From NCBI GenBank assembly GCA_020247055.1, contig JADCJL010000226.1, forward strand, positions 52,116-116,115: 64,000 nucleotides of DNA, read 5' to 3'. Positions within the stretch are counted from its first letter, which is position 1; the number at the start of each line of letters is the position of its first letter. The DNA comes from Acidobacteriaceae bacterium. GTDB lineage: Bacteria; Acidobacteriota; Terriglobia; Bryobacterales; Bryobacteraceae. Of this stretch, positions 28,979 to 37,937 are shown one piece after another. The translations under genes were made by a program, and so were the position numbers. Below the pieces are notes generated by a model, which was not told the origin of the DNA, searched no databases, and saw only the letters and a program-made list of their open reading frames with translations.

Positions 28979-30002
28979 AATATCCTTGTCGCCAGAACGG
29001 CCGCAGCGGCGGCAGCCCTCGCGGTTGTACCAGTTTCACCTGCACCCGCCGGTATTTGCCGTCCCGGTTCCCGTTGGTGGGGACGTAGCCAATCACATAC
29101 TGGTTACGCAGTTCCATGCCGATCTTGCCGGCCACGTCCGGCAAATCGTTCAGGTTTTCAATCGGAAAGTGCCGGCCGCCGGTCTGCTCGGCCATCTCGC
29201 TCAGCAGCCCCGGACCAGAGAGCTCCTCGGCCGTACGGCCGCGGGCCGAGACGGGTTCGAAGATCCCGATGGCGTAAATCTGCACATCGGCTTCGCGGAC
29301 CAGATTTTTGATCTCGCTTTCGGTGTAGCGGCTTGAATTGTCACCGCCATCGGAGAGAATCAGAATCGCTTTGCGCGTATTCCGCGCCTTCTTCATCTGG
29401 TTCAGAGCCATGTAGACCCCGTCGAGCAGCGCCGTTCGCCCTTTGGCCTGGGTGAAGGTTAGCCGGTTCTGAATCTCCTCGGTGTTGGTCGTAAACGGCT
29501 GCGTGAGCTCCGGGCGGTCGTTGAACTGCACGAGAAAAAACTCATCTTCCGGATTGGCGGTTTTAAAAAACTGCGCCGTCGCCAGGCGCGCCTTCTGCAG
29601 CTTCGATCCCATGCTGCCGCTGGCGTCAAACACCAAGCCCACCGACAGCGGCGCGTCTTCGCTCGCGAAGCTGGCAATCTTCTGTTCGGCCTTATCCTCG
29701 AGCAGCTTGAAGTGTTCGGCCTCGAGGCCGGTTACGAAGCGGTTCAGCGGATCGGTCACGGTAACGTTGATCAGCACCAGATTCGTATCAACGCGGATGC
29801 TCGGCGGCCGGCTGCTCAACTCTTTGTCTTCCGCGCTCGCCACCGGGGCTTTCCGGCGAGGGGCCACGGCGTCCCGCGTCGGGCTTTTCGCGGGGCCCGC
29901 GTTCTGTTCCGGCGGCTTCTGATCCTTATCGCCTGCCAGCGCCCCAGTGATCCAAGTGGCGCCGACGATCGTTACGAGGAGAACGAGTTGACGCAATTTC
30001 AC
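28962..30002 (-). CDS. VWFA-domain protein (acidobacterial type), signal peptide
   Basis: A 346-residue paralogue of the next gene. A GTG start at 30002, with GAGGG 8 nt upstream, opens a signal peptide (LVLLVTIVGATWITGALAG), then a Pro/Lys-rich linker (about 25-65), the same beta domain (VLINVTVTDPLNRFVTGLEA) and a VWFA domain with metal-ion site DASGSMGS, GRTALLDG and ILSDGGDN. Such domains bind protein ligands through a Mg2+ held by DxSxS. Synteny with its paralogue suggests a secreted or periplasmic pair; partner unknown. Confidence 0.88.
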   Translation of the reverse strand: MKLRQLVLLVTIVGATWITGALAGDKDQKPPEQNAGPAKSPTRDAVAPRRKAPVASAEDKELSSRPPSIRVDTNLVLINVTVTDPLNRFVTGLEAEHFKLLEDKAEQKIASFASEDAPLSVGLVFDASGSMGSKLQKARLATAQFFKTANPEDEFFLVQFNDRPELTQPFTTNTEEIQNRLTFTQAKGRTALLDGVYMALNQMKKARNTRKAILILSDGGDNSSRYTESEIKNLVREADVQIYAIGIFEPVSARGRTAEELSGPGLLSEMAEQTGGRHFPIENLNDLPDVAGKIGMELRNQYVIGYVPTNGNRDGKYRRVQVKLVQPRGLPPLRPFWRQGYYAPAQ

Positions 30003-30127
30003 AAGAATTCCCTCTGTTTCAATCCACTAATCAAAGTATATCACCCACCCAGTAGTGTCGATTCCAAAAACGGGAGTATCGTTTCATTTCCGGAACAAAG
30101 CCGGCGGCGGAATCGTAAAGGAAAATC
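30003..30127. other. divergent intergenic region between VWFA and ABC transporter genes
   Basis: This is the longest gene-free stretch in the window (125 bp) and is AT-richer than its surroundings. It carries the Shine-Dalgarno sites of both flanking genes (GAGGG for the VWFA gene on the minus strand, AAAGGA before the ABC ATG). On the minus strand TATACT (30040-30035) resembles a -10 box, but the nearest TTGACA-like hexamer is only 15 bp away, so the promoter call is weak. Confidence 0.3.
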
Positions 30128-31000
30128 ATGGAACTGGTTATCGAAGGACTGTCAAAAACCTACGCCAACGGCGTGAAGGCGCTCGACAACGTCTCCCTCC
30201 GCGTCCCCAAGGGCATGTACGGGTTACTCGGGCAGAACGGCGCGGGCAAGAGTACCCTGATGCGCACCATCGCCACCCTGCAGGACGCCGACGCCGGCTC
30301 GATCCGCTGCGGCGACCTGGACGTGCTCAAGGATAAGGAAGCCGTCCGCCGCCGCCTCGGCTACCTGCCGCAGGACTTCGGCGTCTACCCGCGCATCAGC
30401 GCCCTCGAGATGCTCGACCACATGGCCCTGCTCAAAGGCCTCGTCCACGCGGGCGACCGCCGCGCCATGGTCAACGCCATGCTCGAGCGGGTCAATCTCT
30501 TCGCCCACCGCAAAAAGGCGCTCGCCAGCTTCTCCGGCGGCATGCGGCAGCGCTTCGGCATCGCCCAGGCGCTCATCGGCAACCCCCAACTGCTCATCGT
30601 CGACGAACCCACGGCCGGACTCGACCCCGGCGAGCGGAATCGCTTCTACAACCTGCTGGCCGAAGTGGGCGAAAACGTCATCGTCATCCTGTCCACCCAC
30701 ATCGTCGAGGACGTCCTCGAACTCTGCAGCCGCATGGCCATCATCCACCAGGGCCGCGTGCTCTACGAAGGCGAGCCGGAAGCCGCCGTCGCCTCACTCG
30801 CCGGCAAAGTCTGGCAGCGGCGCGTGCCGAAGGCCGACCTCGCCGCCCTCGAAGCCAGCCACCGGGTAATTTCGAGCAAAATGGTGGCCGGCCAGCCGCT
30901 CGTGCACGTCTACGCCGACGCCTCCCCCGGCGAAGGGTTCACCCCCGCGGCCCCGGGCCTGGAAGACGTCTTCTTTTCCCGGATCGGTGGCCTATGCTAA
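30128..31000 (+). CDS. ABC transporter ATP-binding protein
   Basis: A 290-residue ATPase: Walker A GQNGAGKST (about 36-44), Q-loop YLPQDFGVYPR, signature FSGGMRQR in place of LSGGQ, Walker B LLIVDEPTAGLD and H-loop STHI, followed by a C-terminal extension of about 75 residues. It resembles the ATPases of CcmA/NatA-type exporters. It overlaps the following permease/peptidase gene by 7 nt and so most likely energises that protein. A good Shine-Dalgarno site (AAAGGA) precedes ATG 30128. Confidence 0.93.
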   Translation: MELVIEGLSKTYANGVKALDNVSLRVPKGMYGLLGQNGAGKSTLMRTIATLQDADAGSIRCGDLDVLKDKEAVRRRLGYLPQDFGVYPRISALEMLDHMALLKGLVHAGDRRAMVNAMLERVNLFAHRKKALASFSGGMRQRFGIAQALIGNPQLLIVDEPTAGLDPGERNRFYNLLAEVGENVIVILSTHIVEDVLELCSRMAIIHQGRVLYEGEPEAAVASLAGKVWQRRVPKADLAALEASHRVISSKMVAGQPLVHVYADASPGEGFTPAAPGLEDVFFSRIGGLC

Positions 31001-34000
31001 CCGGCTTCCTGCGCTTTGAACTGCGCTTCTGGCTCAGCGGCATGATGCTGTGGGTGTTCTTCTTCATCATCGGCACGCTCGTGTTCGCCGCCACCTCCAC
31101 CGACAAGATCACGGTGGGAGCCGGCCTGGAAAACACCTTCCGCAACGCTCCCTTCGTCATCCAGAACTACTACGCCGTCATGGGCATCTTCACCCTGATG
31201 ATGACCACGGCCTTCGTCAACTCCGCCGCCGGCCGCGACTTTGCCAGCAACACCCACCAGCTCCTGTTCACCACCCCGCTCCGCAAACGCGACTACCTGC
31301 TCGGCCGCTTCCTCGGCTCGACCGCCATCGCCGTCATCCCCTTCCTCGGCATCTCGGCCGGCATTCTGCTCTCCGCCGTCATGCCCTGGAACGACGCCGA
31401 GCGATGGGGGCCCGTCGTCGCCGCGGCGCACTGGAAGAGCATCCTCGTGTTCGCCATTCCCAACACGCTCTTCTCCGGCGCGATCGTTTTTACCATCGCC
31501 ATCCTCACCCGCAGCACGGCCACCAGTTTCATCGGCAGCCTGCTGCTGCTCACCGGCTACGGCGTCTCCGAGATCCTCACCCAGGATCTCGACAACGAGA
31601 CCATCGCCGCCCTCATCGACCCCTTCGGAGCTCGCACCTTTGGCCTCATGACCAAATACTGGACCGTGGCCGACAAGAATACGCTCTCGCTCGGCTGGGA
31701 GGGGATGCTGCTCTGGAACCGCCTGCTGTGGCTCAGCATCGGCGCGCTCGTCTTCGGCTTCGGCTACTGGCGATTCTCGTTCGCTGAACGCTCCCGCGCC
31801 GGCGCCGCGCCCGCCGCGGTCGACGCCGCCCCCGCGGGCAGCCCCTCGGGCACGTTCGAGTTGCCCGCCGTCCGCTACCGGCTCTCCGCCTGGCCGCAGT
31901 TTGCCGGCCTGCTCCGGTTCGAGTTCTGGGGTCTCGTCCGCACCACCAGCTTTCTCGTGCTGCTCGTCGCCGCGCTGCTCAATACCGTACCGAGTCTGAT
32001 TTTCTCGACCAGCGAAGGCTACGGCAATACCTTTCTGCCGGTAACCTACCGGATCGTCGAGACCGTTCAGGGCTCGCTCTACATCTTCCTGCTGGCCATG
32101 ATCACCTACTACGCCGGCGTCCTCGTCTGGCGCGAACGCGACGCCCGCATGGACGAGATCACCGACGCCGCGCCCCACGCCTCCGCCCTCACCTACGCCG
32201 CCAAGTTCACCGCCCTGCTCGGGGTCATCGCCATGATCCAGGCGCTGATGATGGCCGTTGGCATCGCCTTCCAGGCCTCGCAAGGCTACACCCGCTACCA
32301 GTTGGGCTTCTACGCCACCGAGCTCTTCGTCTACGACTTCTCGCTGTTCGTCCTGCAGGCCGTGCTGGCGTTCTTCATCCATGTGCTCTCGCCCAACAAG
32401 TACGTGGGCTACTTCAGCTACATCATTCTCCTGGTGGCCAATGGCCTGGTCTGGGCGCCGCTCAACGTGGCCACGCGCCTCGTCCGCTACGCCTCGCGCC
32501 CGCCCTACACCTACTCGGACTTCTATGGCTACGGCCCCTTCCTCCTCAACTGGTGGAGCTTCACCGGCTACTGGCTGCTCATCGCCGCCGTCCTCGCCGC
32601 GCTCACCGTGGCCTGCTGGCCGCGCGGCAAGCAGCGCCGCTTCGCCCTCTCCGGCGCTCTGCGCACTGCGACGCTCGTCGGCGGCGGCGCCGCCGCGGCG
32701 TGGGGCGGGTGGCTCTACTACAACACCGCCGTCCTCAACCCACTCCTGGGCCCCGAAACGATCCTGAACCTCCAGGCCGAATACGAAAAAACCTACAAGC
32801 AGTTTGAATCGCTGCCGCAGCCGCGCATCACGAGCGTCCGCTACCACATCGAACTCTATCCGGACCGGCGGGAGCTCGTCGTCAAGGCCGACCAGCAGTT
32901 GATCAATCCCCACGCCGCCCCGCTCACCGCCATGCACCTCGTGCTCGACCGCGACTACCAGCACGAGATCCAGATGGACGGCGCCACGGTGGAAAAGGAC
33001 GACCCCCGGCTCTCCTATCGCATCTACAAGCTTTCCCCGCCCCTCGCGCCGGGCGAAAAGCGCCAGCTGCGCCTCACCACCTCGTTCCGGCCCCAAGGCA
33101 TCCAGAACACGACTCCCGCCGTCGAAGTCTCCCCCAACGGCACGTTCTTCAACAACTCGATCCTGCCCCAGATCGGCTATCAGGACCAATACGAGATCGA
33201 CAACCGGAACGACCGGACCAAGCGCGGACTCCCGGAAAAGGATCTCATGCCCGCCCTCGAGCGCAACTGCACCGCCCGCTGCCGCAACACCTATATCAGC
33301 AACAACGCCGACTGGGTGAGTGTGGAAACCACCATCGGCACCGCGGCCGACCAGATCGCCATCGCCCCGGGCTCGCTCACCCGGGAGTGGAACGAGAACG
33401 GCCGTCGCTACTTCCACTACCGCGTCGACCGCGATTCGCTCAACTTCTACAGCTTTATGTCGGCCCGCTACGCCGTCGCCCGCGAAGAATGGAACGGAAT
33501 CCGGACCGAGGTCTACTACCATCCCGAACACCACTGGAACGTGCCGAAGATGATGAAGGCGATTCAGGCCTCGCTCGACTACTACACCAAGAACTTCGGC
33601 CCGTACGCCCACAAACAGGCGCGGATTATCGAGTTCCCGCGCGTGGCCACCTTCGCGCAGGCCTTCCCCGGCACCATGCCCTACTCCGAAGCCATCGGCT
33701 TCATCTCCAAACTCGACAAGCCGGACGACATCGACATGGTCCGCTACGTCGTGGCCCACGAAATGGGCCACCAGTGGTGGGCGCATCAGGTCAGCGGGGC
33801 CGATATGCAGGGCGGCACGCTGCTGTCGGAGACCCTGGCGCAGTACTCGGCGCTGATGGTGATGGAGAAGGAGTACGGCCGCGACATGATGCGGAAGTTC
33901 CTTGAATACGAAGTCGACCGCTATCTCGCCGCCCGGGGGCAGGAGCGTTTGAAGGAGCGGCCGCTGCTCCGCGTCGAATCCTCGCAAGGCTACATCCACT

Positions 34001-34545
34001 ATCAGAAAGGCAGCGCTGCCGTGTACCACCTGAAGGAGATGATCGGCGAAGAGGCCATCAACCGCGCCCTGCGCAAGGTCATCGCGCAGTACGCCTACCA
34101 ACCGCCGCCCTACCCGACCTCCTACGCCCTCCTCGACGCCCTCGCCGAGGAGACCCCCGCGGAACTGCGGCCGCTGCTCAAAGACCTGTTCGAAGACATC
34201 ACCCTCTTTGCCAACCGCACCACCGCCGCCACGGCGAAGAAGCGGGCCGACGGTAAGTTCGACGTGACCATCCGCATCGAGGCCCGCAAGTACAAGGCCG
34301 ACGAGAAGGGCAACGAGACCGAGGTGCCGGTCGCCGACCAGATCGAAATCGGCGCCTTCGGCAAACCGGAGAAGGGTCAGCGCTACGGCCGGACGCTCCA
34401 CCGCCAGCGCGTGCCGCTGCGGTCGGGCGAAGCCGAGTTCACCTTCACCGTCGACGAGTTACCGGAGAAGGCGGGCGTAGACCCATTCCGGATGCTGATT
34501 GACCGTGTCCCCTCGGACAATCTGAAGGCGGTGACCGCGCTGTAG
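30994..34545 (+). CDS. ABC transporter permease fused to M1-family metallopeptidase
   Basis: A 1183-residue fusion. Residues 1 to about 260 form an ABC-2-type permease half (FWLSGMMLWVFFFIIGTLVF first helix, six or so spans), an Ala/Pro/Gly linker follows (about 262-290), and a second permease half runs to about 560, then one more helix near 575. The rest lies outside the membrane and is an M1 aminopeptidase-like domain with zinc site HEMGH at 922-926 and Glu946 (SETLAQYS) as third ligand candidate. The usual GxMEN substrate motif is not clear (GTMPYSEA instead). Such fusions are known in Acidobacteria and Bacteroidetes; cargo unknown. With the preceding ATPase it makes a complete ABC unit. 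Confidence 0.9.
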   Translation: MLTGFLRFELRFWLSGMMLWVFFFIIGTLVFAATSTDKITVGAGLENTFRNAPFVIQNYYAVMGIFTLMMTTAFVNSAAGRDFASNTHQLLFTTPLRKRDYLLGRFLGSTAIAVIPFLGISAGILLSAVMPWNDAERWGPVVAAAHWKSILVFAIPNTLFSGAIVFTIAILTRSTATSFIGSLLLLTGYGVSEILTQDLDNETIAALIDPFGARTFGLMTKYWTVADKNTLSLGWEGMLLWNRLLWLSIGALVFGFGYWRFSFAERSRAGAAPAAVDAAPAGSPSGTFELPAVRYRLSAWPQFAGLLRFEFWGLVRTTSFLVLLVAALLNTVPSLIFSTSEGYGNTFLPVTYRIVETVQGSLYIFLLAMITYYAGVLVWRERDARMDEITDAAPHASALTYAAKFTALLGVIAMIQALMMAVGIAFQASQGYTRYQLGFYATELFVYDFSLFVLQAVLAFFIHVLSPNKYVGYFSYIILLVANGLVWAPLNVATRLVRYASRPPYTYSDFYGYGPFLLNWWSFTGYWLLIAAVLAALTVACWPRGKQRRFALSGALRTATLVGGGAAAAWGGWLYYNTAVLNPLLGPETILNLQAEYEKTYKQFESLPQPRITSVRYHIELYPDRRELVVKADQQLINPHAAPLTAMHLVLDRDYQHEIQMDGATVEKDDPRLSYRIYKLSPPLAPGEKRQLRLTTSFRPQGIQNTTPAVEVSPNGTFFNNSILPQIGYQDQYEIDNRNDRTKRGLPEKDLMPALERNCTARCRNTYISNNADWVSVETTIGTAADQIAIAPGSLTREWNENGRRYFHYRVDRDSLNFYSFMSARYAVAREEWNGIRTEVYYHPEHHWNVPKMMKAIQASLDYYTKNFGPYAHKQARIIEFPRVATFAQAFPGTMPYSEAIGFISKLDKPDDIDMVRYVVAHEMGHQWWAHQVSGADMQGGTLLSETLAQYSALMVMEKEYGRDMMRKFLEYEVDRYLAARGQERLKERPLLRVESSQGYIHYQKGSAAVYHLKEMIGEEAINRALRKVIAQYAYQPPPYPTSYALLDALAEETPAELRPLLKDLFEDITLFANRTTAATAKKRADGKFDVTIRIEARKYKADEKGNETEVPVADQIEIGAFGKPEKGQRYGRTLHRQRVPLRSGEAEFTFTVDELPEKAGVDPFRMLIDRVPSDNLKAVTAL

Positions 34546-34553
34546 CCGCGGGC

Positions 34554-35378
34554 TCAGGAGCGCGACAGGTGCCGGTCGATGATCGCGATCTGCTGCTCGA
34601 CGCGGTCGCGGTCCCGGGCGTCCGGCACCAGCGCCAGGTAGCGTTCAAAGTCGGCGCGGGCGGCCTGGAATTTCTTCAACTCCACGTTGACGGCCCCCCG
34701 CAGAATGTAGCTATCGGCGTCGGCAGGGCTCGCCTGCAGCAGCAGGTCGAGCACCTGCGACGCCTTCGGATACTCCTTGCCGCGGAGATAGATGCTGCGG
34801 AGATTGTTCAGCATCCGGATCAGAATCTGGCGCGGCGTTACGGGCTTGAGCAGTTGCGGCGCGTCCGAGATGTCCATGCCGGTCAGGGTGCGCGCGAAGT
34901 CGACGCACTGCTCGGCCGTCATCAGCGTCCCCTGGTGGAAGACGTCGATGTAGGTCTGGAAGCCTTCGTCCTCGTAGCTGCACAAAAAATGGCCCGGCAG
35001 CCCGATGCCGTAGACCGGCATCTCCAGCCGTTCGGCGATGGCCATGTACACCACCGAGAGCGAAATCGGAATGCCCGTCCGGGCGGCGATCACTTCGTTC
35101 AGGCAGCTGTTGCGGGCGTTGTAGTAGTCGCGCTCGTTGCCCGTAAATCCCTGCTCCTGGAACAAAAAATCGTGCAGCACCTGCAGGCGTTCCACCCCGT
35201 CGTACTCCATCCGCATACGCTCGTCGATCTCGTTGGCGTAGGAGTCGAGGATATCGATGAAGGGCGCCGGATCGAGCCGGGGGAACTCAATGGAGGCCAG
35301 TTCGAGGGCGGCCAGATCGAGCGGAGCGTCAGATTCCGGGCGTGTCAAGATGTCGATCAGCGCATCCATGGCAGGCAT
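34554..35378 (-). CDS. SirB1-like transglutaminase-related protein with TPR-like tail
   Basis: A cytoplasmic protein of 274 residues. Residues about 35-185 match the SirB1/transglutaminase-like fold: NSCLNEVIAARTGIPISLSVVY and MPVYGIGLPGHFL, with the conserved His in GHF. The C-terminal 80 residues (LNNLRSIYLRGKEYPKASQV, AARADFERYLALVP) look like TPR helices. No catalytic role has been shown for most members. Start taken at ATG 35378; ATG 35369 is an alternative. It ends 8 nt from the convergent fusion gene and diverges from the next gene across 17 bp. Confidence 0.85.
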   Translation of the reverse strand: MPAMDALIDILTRPESDAPLDLAALELASIEFPRLDPAPFIDILDSYANEIDERMRMEYDGVERLQVLHDFLFQEQGFTGNERDYYNARNSCLNEVIAARTGIPISLSVVYMAIAERLEMPVYGIGLPGHFLCSYEDEGFQTYIDVFHQGTLMTAEQCVDFARTLTGMDISDAPQLLKPVTPRQILIRMLNNLRSIYLRGKEYPKASQVLDLLLQASPADADSYILRGAVNVELKKFQAARADFERYLALVPDARDRDRVEQQIAIIDRHLSRS

Positions 35379-35395
35379 CGTTAGAATAGCAAAGC

Positions 35396-36301
35396 GTGCG
35401 GCTCTGTTTAATCGGCCTATGGGGGATGGTCCTGCTCGGACAGGACTGGGCGTGGCGGCGGGAGTTGCCGGGCGAGGGACTGCGGGGCGGCGCCGGCGCC
35501 TTCAGCTGGGGGCGGCGGGTGCTCGCCTGGAACGGCCCCGCGTTCCGGGAAGTGGCGCGGGCCGCGCACGGCTACGACGACGGCGGCTGCGTGCTCGGCG
35601 AGCGCGATCTGGTGCTGGCCGAGCGCCCGGCCGCGGGTACGCTCGGGCGCCTCGTGTTCCTGGCGGCCCCGGCCTACCGGGCCGAAACGATCGACGAGGA
35701 CGTCGAACTGCACGAATGCCGGCCGGCCACGCTGTTCGGCCGCAGCGGGTTTCTGATGGTCCACCGCGCCCAGCAGGTCCGTTTCTACTGGCGGGACCGC
35801 GGGCGCTGGCGGATGCGGGAGATCTACTCGATCTACACGCCCTCGCGGCAGGGGGGCCTGGCGCTCGCCGATGTCGACGGCGACGGGCGGCCGGATATCT
35901 TCTGCGGTAACTACTGGGTCCGCAGCCCGGAGTGGTTCGAGTTGCCGTGGCGCATCTTTGCCATCAACCTACTGTCGACCACCCCCGCGGACGCCAACTT
36001 CGTGCTGGCGCCCTGGCGCGGGGGCGTGGTGGCGCTGCAGCGCGAGGTGGCCGGGGCGCCGCTGCGGTACTTCGCCCGGCCGGCCGACCCCCGGCCGCTT
36101 TGGCCGGAGGTCGCCGACGGGAGCTTCACGGCCCCGCGGGCGGTGGCCGCCGCGGGCGCGACGCTGTGGATCGGCCACGCCGGCGGCGTCACCGAATGGC
36201 CCTCCGGAAGGCAGATTGTCGCCGGCGGCCCGGTGGTGGCGCTGCTGCCGGGGGGCATCGTCGTCAGCGCGGACGCCGTCGGTCAACCGCGGCGGAGATA
36301 G
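35396..36301 (+). CDS. secreted hypothetical protein with an FG-GAP/VCBS-like calcium loop
   Basis: A 301-residue protein starting at GTG 35396 with a short hydrophobic leader (LCLIGLWGMVLLGQD). Mid-protein it has LALADVDGDGRPDIFCGNYW, a DxDxDGxxD loop of the kind found in FG-GAP/VCBS beta-propeller repeats, which bind Ca2+; only one clear repeat is visible. Codons in this gene are G-rich at third positions, unlike the C-rich plus-strand genes to its left. The 3' end overlaps the convergent cupin gene by 19 nt. Function unknown; extracellular location is inferred. Confidence 0.65.
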   Translation: MRLCLIGLWGMVLLGQDWAWRRELPGEGLRGGAGAFSWGRRVLAWNGPAFREVARAAHGYDDGGCVLGERDLVLAERPAAGTLGRLVFLAAPAYRAETIDEDVELHECRPATLFGRSGFLMVHRAQQVRFYWRDRGRWRMREIYSIYTPSRQGGLALADVDGDGRPDIFCGNYWVRSPEWFELPWRIFAINLLSTTPADANFVLAPWRGGVVALQREVAGAPLRYFARPADPRPLWPEVADGSFTAPRAVAAAGATLWIGHAGGVTEWPSGRQIVAGGPVVALLPGGIVVSADAVGQPRRR

Positions 36302-36633
36302 GCGTCGTCGCCGCGCAGCCAATCCTCCCGCACGGGTGCGAACAGGTCAAACACCCAGGAGTCTTCGAGCGCAATCACCCGGTGCACGACGTTGGACGGA
36401 ATCTGCATCACCTCGCCGGCTTCGATGGTCAGGTCCTGGTCGGCCGTGATGAACTGCAGCTTGCCGGCCATGAGAATCGTGACCTGCTCGTTTTCGTGAT
36501 GATGATCGGGCACCACGGCGCCCTGCTTCAGTTCGAGGCGGGCAATGGTGATCCGGTCGGTATGGATGGCCCGGCGGGCGAGCGCCGCGCTGAGCTGTTC
36601 AAGCGGGATAGAGTTCCATTGATGGAGCTTCAT
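36283..36633 (-). CDS. cupin-domain protein
   Basis: A single-domain cupin of 116 residues starting at ATG 36633 (MKLHQWNSIP); a longer frame to 36657 is possible. The metal-binding motif 1 is PDHHHENEQVTILMAGKLQF and motif 2 is IPSNVVHRVIALEDSWVFD, so three His and a Glu are available for a metal. Small cupins of this kind are sugar isomerases, dioxygenases or sensors; no substrate is evident. It diverges from rmlA across 57 bp and may relate to sugar metabolism, but that rests on position only. Confidence 0.85.
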   Translation of the reverse strand: MKLHQWNSIPLEQLSAALARRAIHTDRITIARLELKQGAVVPDHHHENEQVTILMAGKLQFITADQDLTIEAGEVMQIPSNVVHRVIALEDSWVFDLFAPVREDWLRGDDAYLRRG

Positions 36634-36690
36634 GGGGTTGATCGTGTATTCTATCAAGAGTCCTAAATTGCATGGATTGAAAGGGTTTCA

Positions 36691-37428
36691 ATGAAAGGTG
36701 TAGTACTGGCGGGGGGCACGGGAAGCCGGCTTTTCCCCTTAACGAAGATTACGAATAAGCATCTGCTGCCGATCTACGACAAGCCGATGATTTACTACCC
36801 GATCCAGACGCTGGTGGACGCGGGCATCCGGGACATACTGATCGTGACCGGCGGCCGCAACGCGGGCGACTTCCTCCGCCTGCTCGCCAACGGCAAGGAG
36901 TTTGGTTTAACGCACCTGGACTTCACCTATCAGGAGGGCGAAGGTGGCATTGCCGAGGCGCTCTCGCTGGCCGAACATTTCGCCGATGGCGAACGCATCT
37001 GCGTTGTGCTGGGCGACAACATCATTGAAGGGTCGATCAAAGAGGCGGTGGACGCCTTTCGCACCCAGCCGGGCGGCGCGCGGATTCTGCTCAAAGAGGT
37101 GGAGGACGCCGAACGGTTCGGCGTGGCCGAGATTGTCGGCGACAAGATCATCGGAATCGAAGAGAAGCCCAAGCAGCCCAAATCAAACCTCGCCGTAACC
37201 GGTTTTTACCTCTACGACGAGCACGTCTTTGAGAAGGTCAAGGGGCTCAAGCGTTCCGAACGGGGCGAGTTAGAGATCACCGACGTCAATAACTCCTACA
37301 TCGCCGACGGGACCATGGCGTTTTCTTACCTCGAGGGCTGGTGGACCGACGCCGGCACCTTTGAAAGCCTGCTGCGCGCCAACAATCTGGTGGCGCAAAC
37401 CGCGGACAAAACGAGGTCGTACGATTGA
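36691..37428 (+). CDS. rmlA: glucose-1-phosphate thymidylyltransferase-like nucleotidyltransferase (short form)
   Basis: First gene of an rmlA-rmlC-rmlB set making dTDP-sugars. The 245-residue protein has the nucleotide-binding start KGVVLAGGTGSRLFPLT, KHLLPIYDKPMIYYP, CVVLGDNI (metal Asp) and FGVAEI, VTGFYLYDE. It is shorter than RmlA of enteric bacteria (about 290), lacking the C-terminal allosteric segment, as in many archaeal and acidobacterial forms. AAAGGG precedes ATG 36691. Its final codons overlap the TTG of rmlC. Confidence 0.9.
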   Translation: MKGVVLAGGTGSRLFPLTKITNKHLLPIYDKPMIYYPIQTLVDAGIRDILIVTGGRNAGDFLRLLANGKEFGLTHLDFTYQEGEGGIAEALSLAEHFADGERICVVLGDNIIEGSIKEAVDAFRTQPGGARILLKEVEDAERFGVAEIVGDKIIGIEEKPKQPKSNLAVTGFYLYDEHVFEKVKGLKRSERGELEITDVNNSYIADGTMAFSYLEGWWTDAGTFESLLRANNLVAQTADKTRSYD

Positions 37429-37937
37429 ACGAGAAGGGCATCGGCAAAGTCATTCTGAAGCCGGACAGCGAGCACCTGATTCCCGGAGTTCGCATCGTCA
37501 AGGTGGATCTGTGGCCGGACGACCGGGGCTACTTCCTCGAAGTGGCGCGCTTCGGGCAGGGCCTCGTAACGGAGTTCCCGCCCGCCTCAACGCAGGTATC
37601 GACGGCGCTCAGTTACCCCGGCACCATCAAGGCGTTCCACATCCACCAGAAACAGACCGACTGCTGGCTCGCCGCGGCCGGAATGTTTCAGGTCGCGCTG
37701 GTGGATCTGCGCGAGGGCTCGGCCACTTACGGCCTGCGCAACACGCTCTACATCGGCGCGCTTCGCCCCTGGCAGCTACTGATTCCGCCGGGCGTGGCGC
37801 ACGGCTATAAGGTGATTGGCGGAGAGCCCGGGGTGCTTGTCTATCTCACCAACCGGCTTTACGATCCCTCCGACGAAGGGCGTATCCCCCACAACGACCC
37901 CGCTATCGCCTACGACTGGGAGTTACAACACAAGTGA
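37425..37937 (+). CDS. rmlC: dTDP-4-dehydrorhamnose 3,5-epimerase family protein
   Basis: A cupin-fold epimerase of 170 residues, starting at TTG 37425 in a TTGA overlap with rmlA. Family landmarks are DDRGYFLEVARFG, YPGTIKAFHIHQKQTDCWL, IPPGVAHGYKVI and NRLYDPSDEGRIPHNDP. The active-site region reads KAFHIHQKQTD, whereas classical RmlC has RGLHYQ, so it belongs to a divergent subgroup whose product may not be dTDP-L-rhamnose. The genomic order with rmlA and rmlB supports a role in deoxysugar synthesis for surface polysaccharide. Confidence 0.85.
   Translation: MNEKGIGKVILKPDSEHLIPGVRIVKVDLWPDDRGYFLEVARFGQGLVTEFPPASTQVSTALSYPGTIKAFHIHQKQTDCWLAAAGMFQVALVDLREGSATYGLRNTLYIGALRPWQLLIPPGVAHGYKVIGGEPGVLVYLTNRLYDPSDEGRIPHNDPAIAYDWELQHK

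Noticed and set aside
30997..34401. 1134-codon open frame antisense to the ABC permease/M1 fusion
   Set aside because: High-GC third positions keep the opposite frame open; its product is Gly/Glu/Asp/Val-rich without domain motifs, whereas the plus-strand frame has membrane helices and HExxH.
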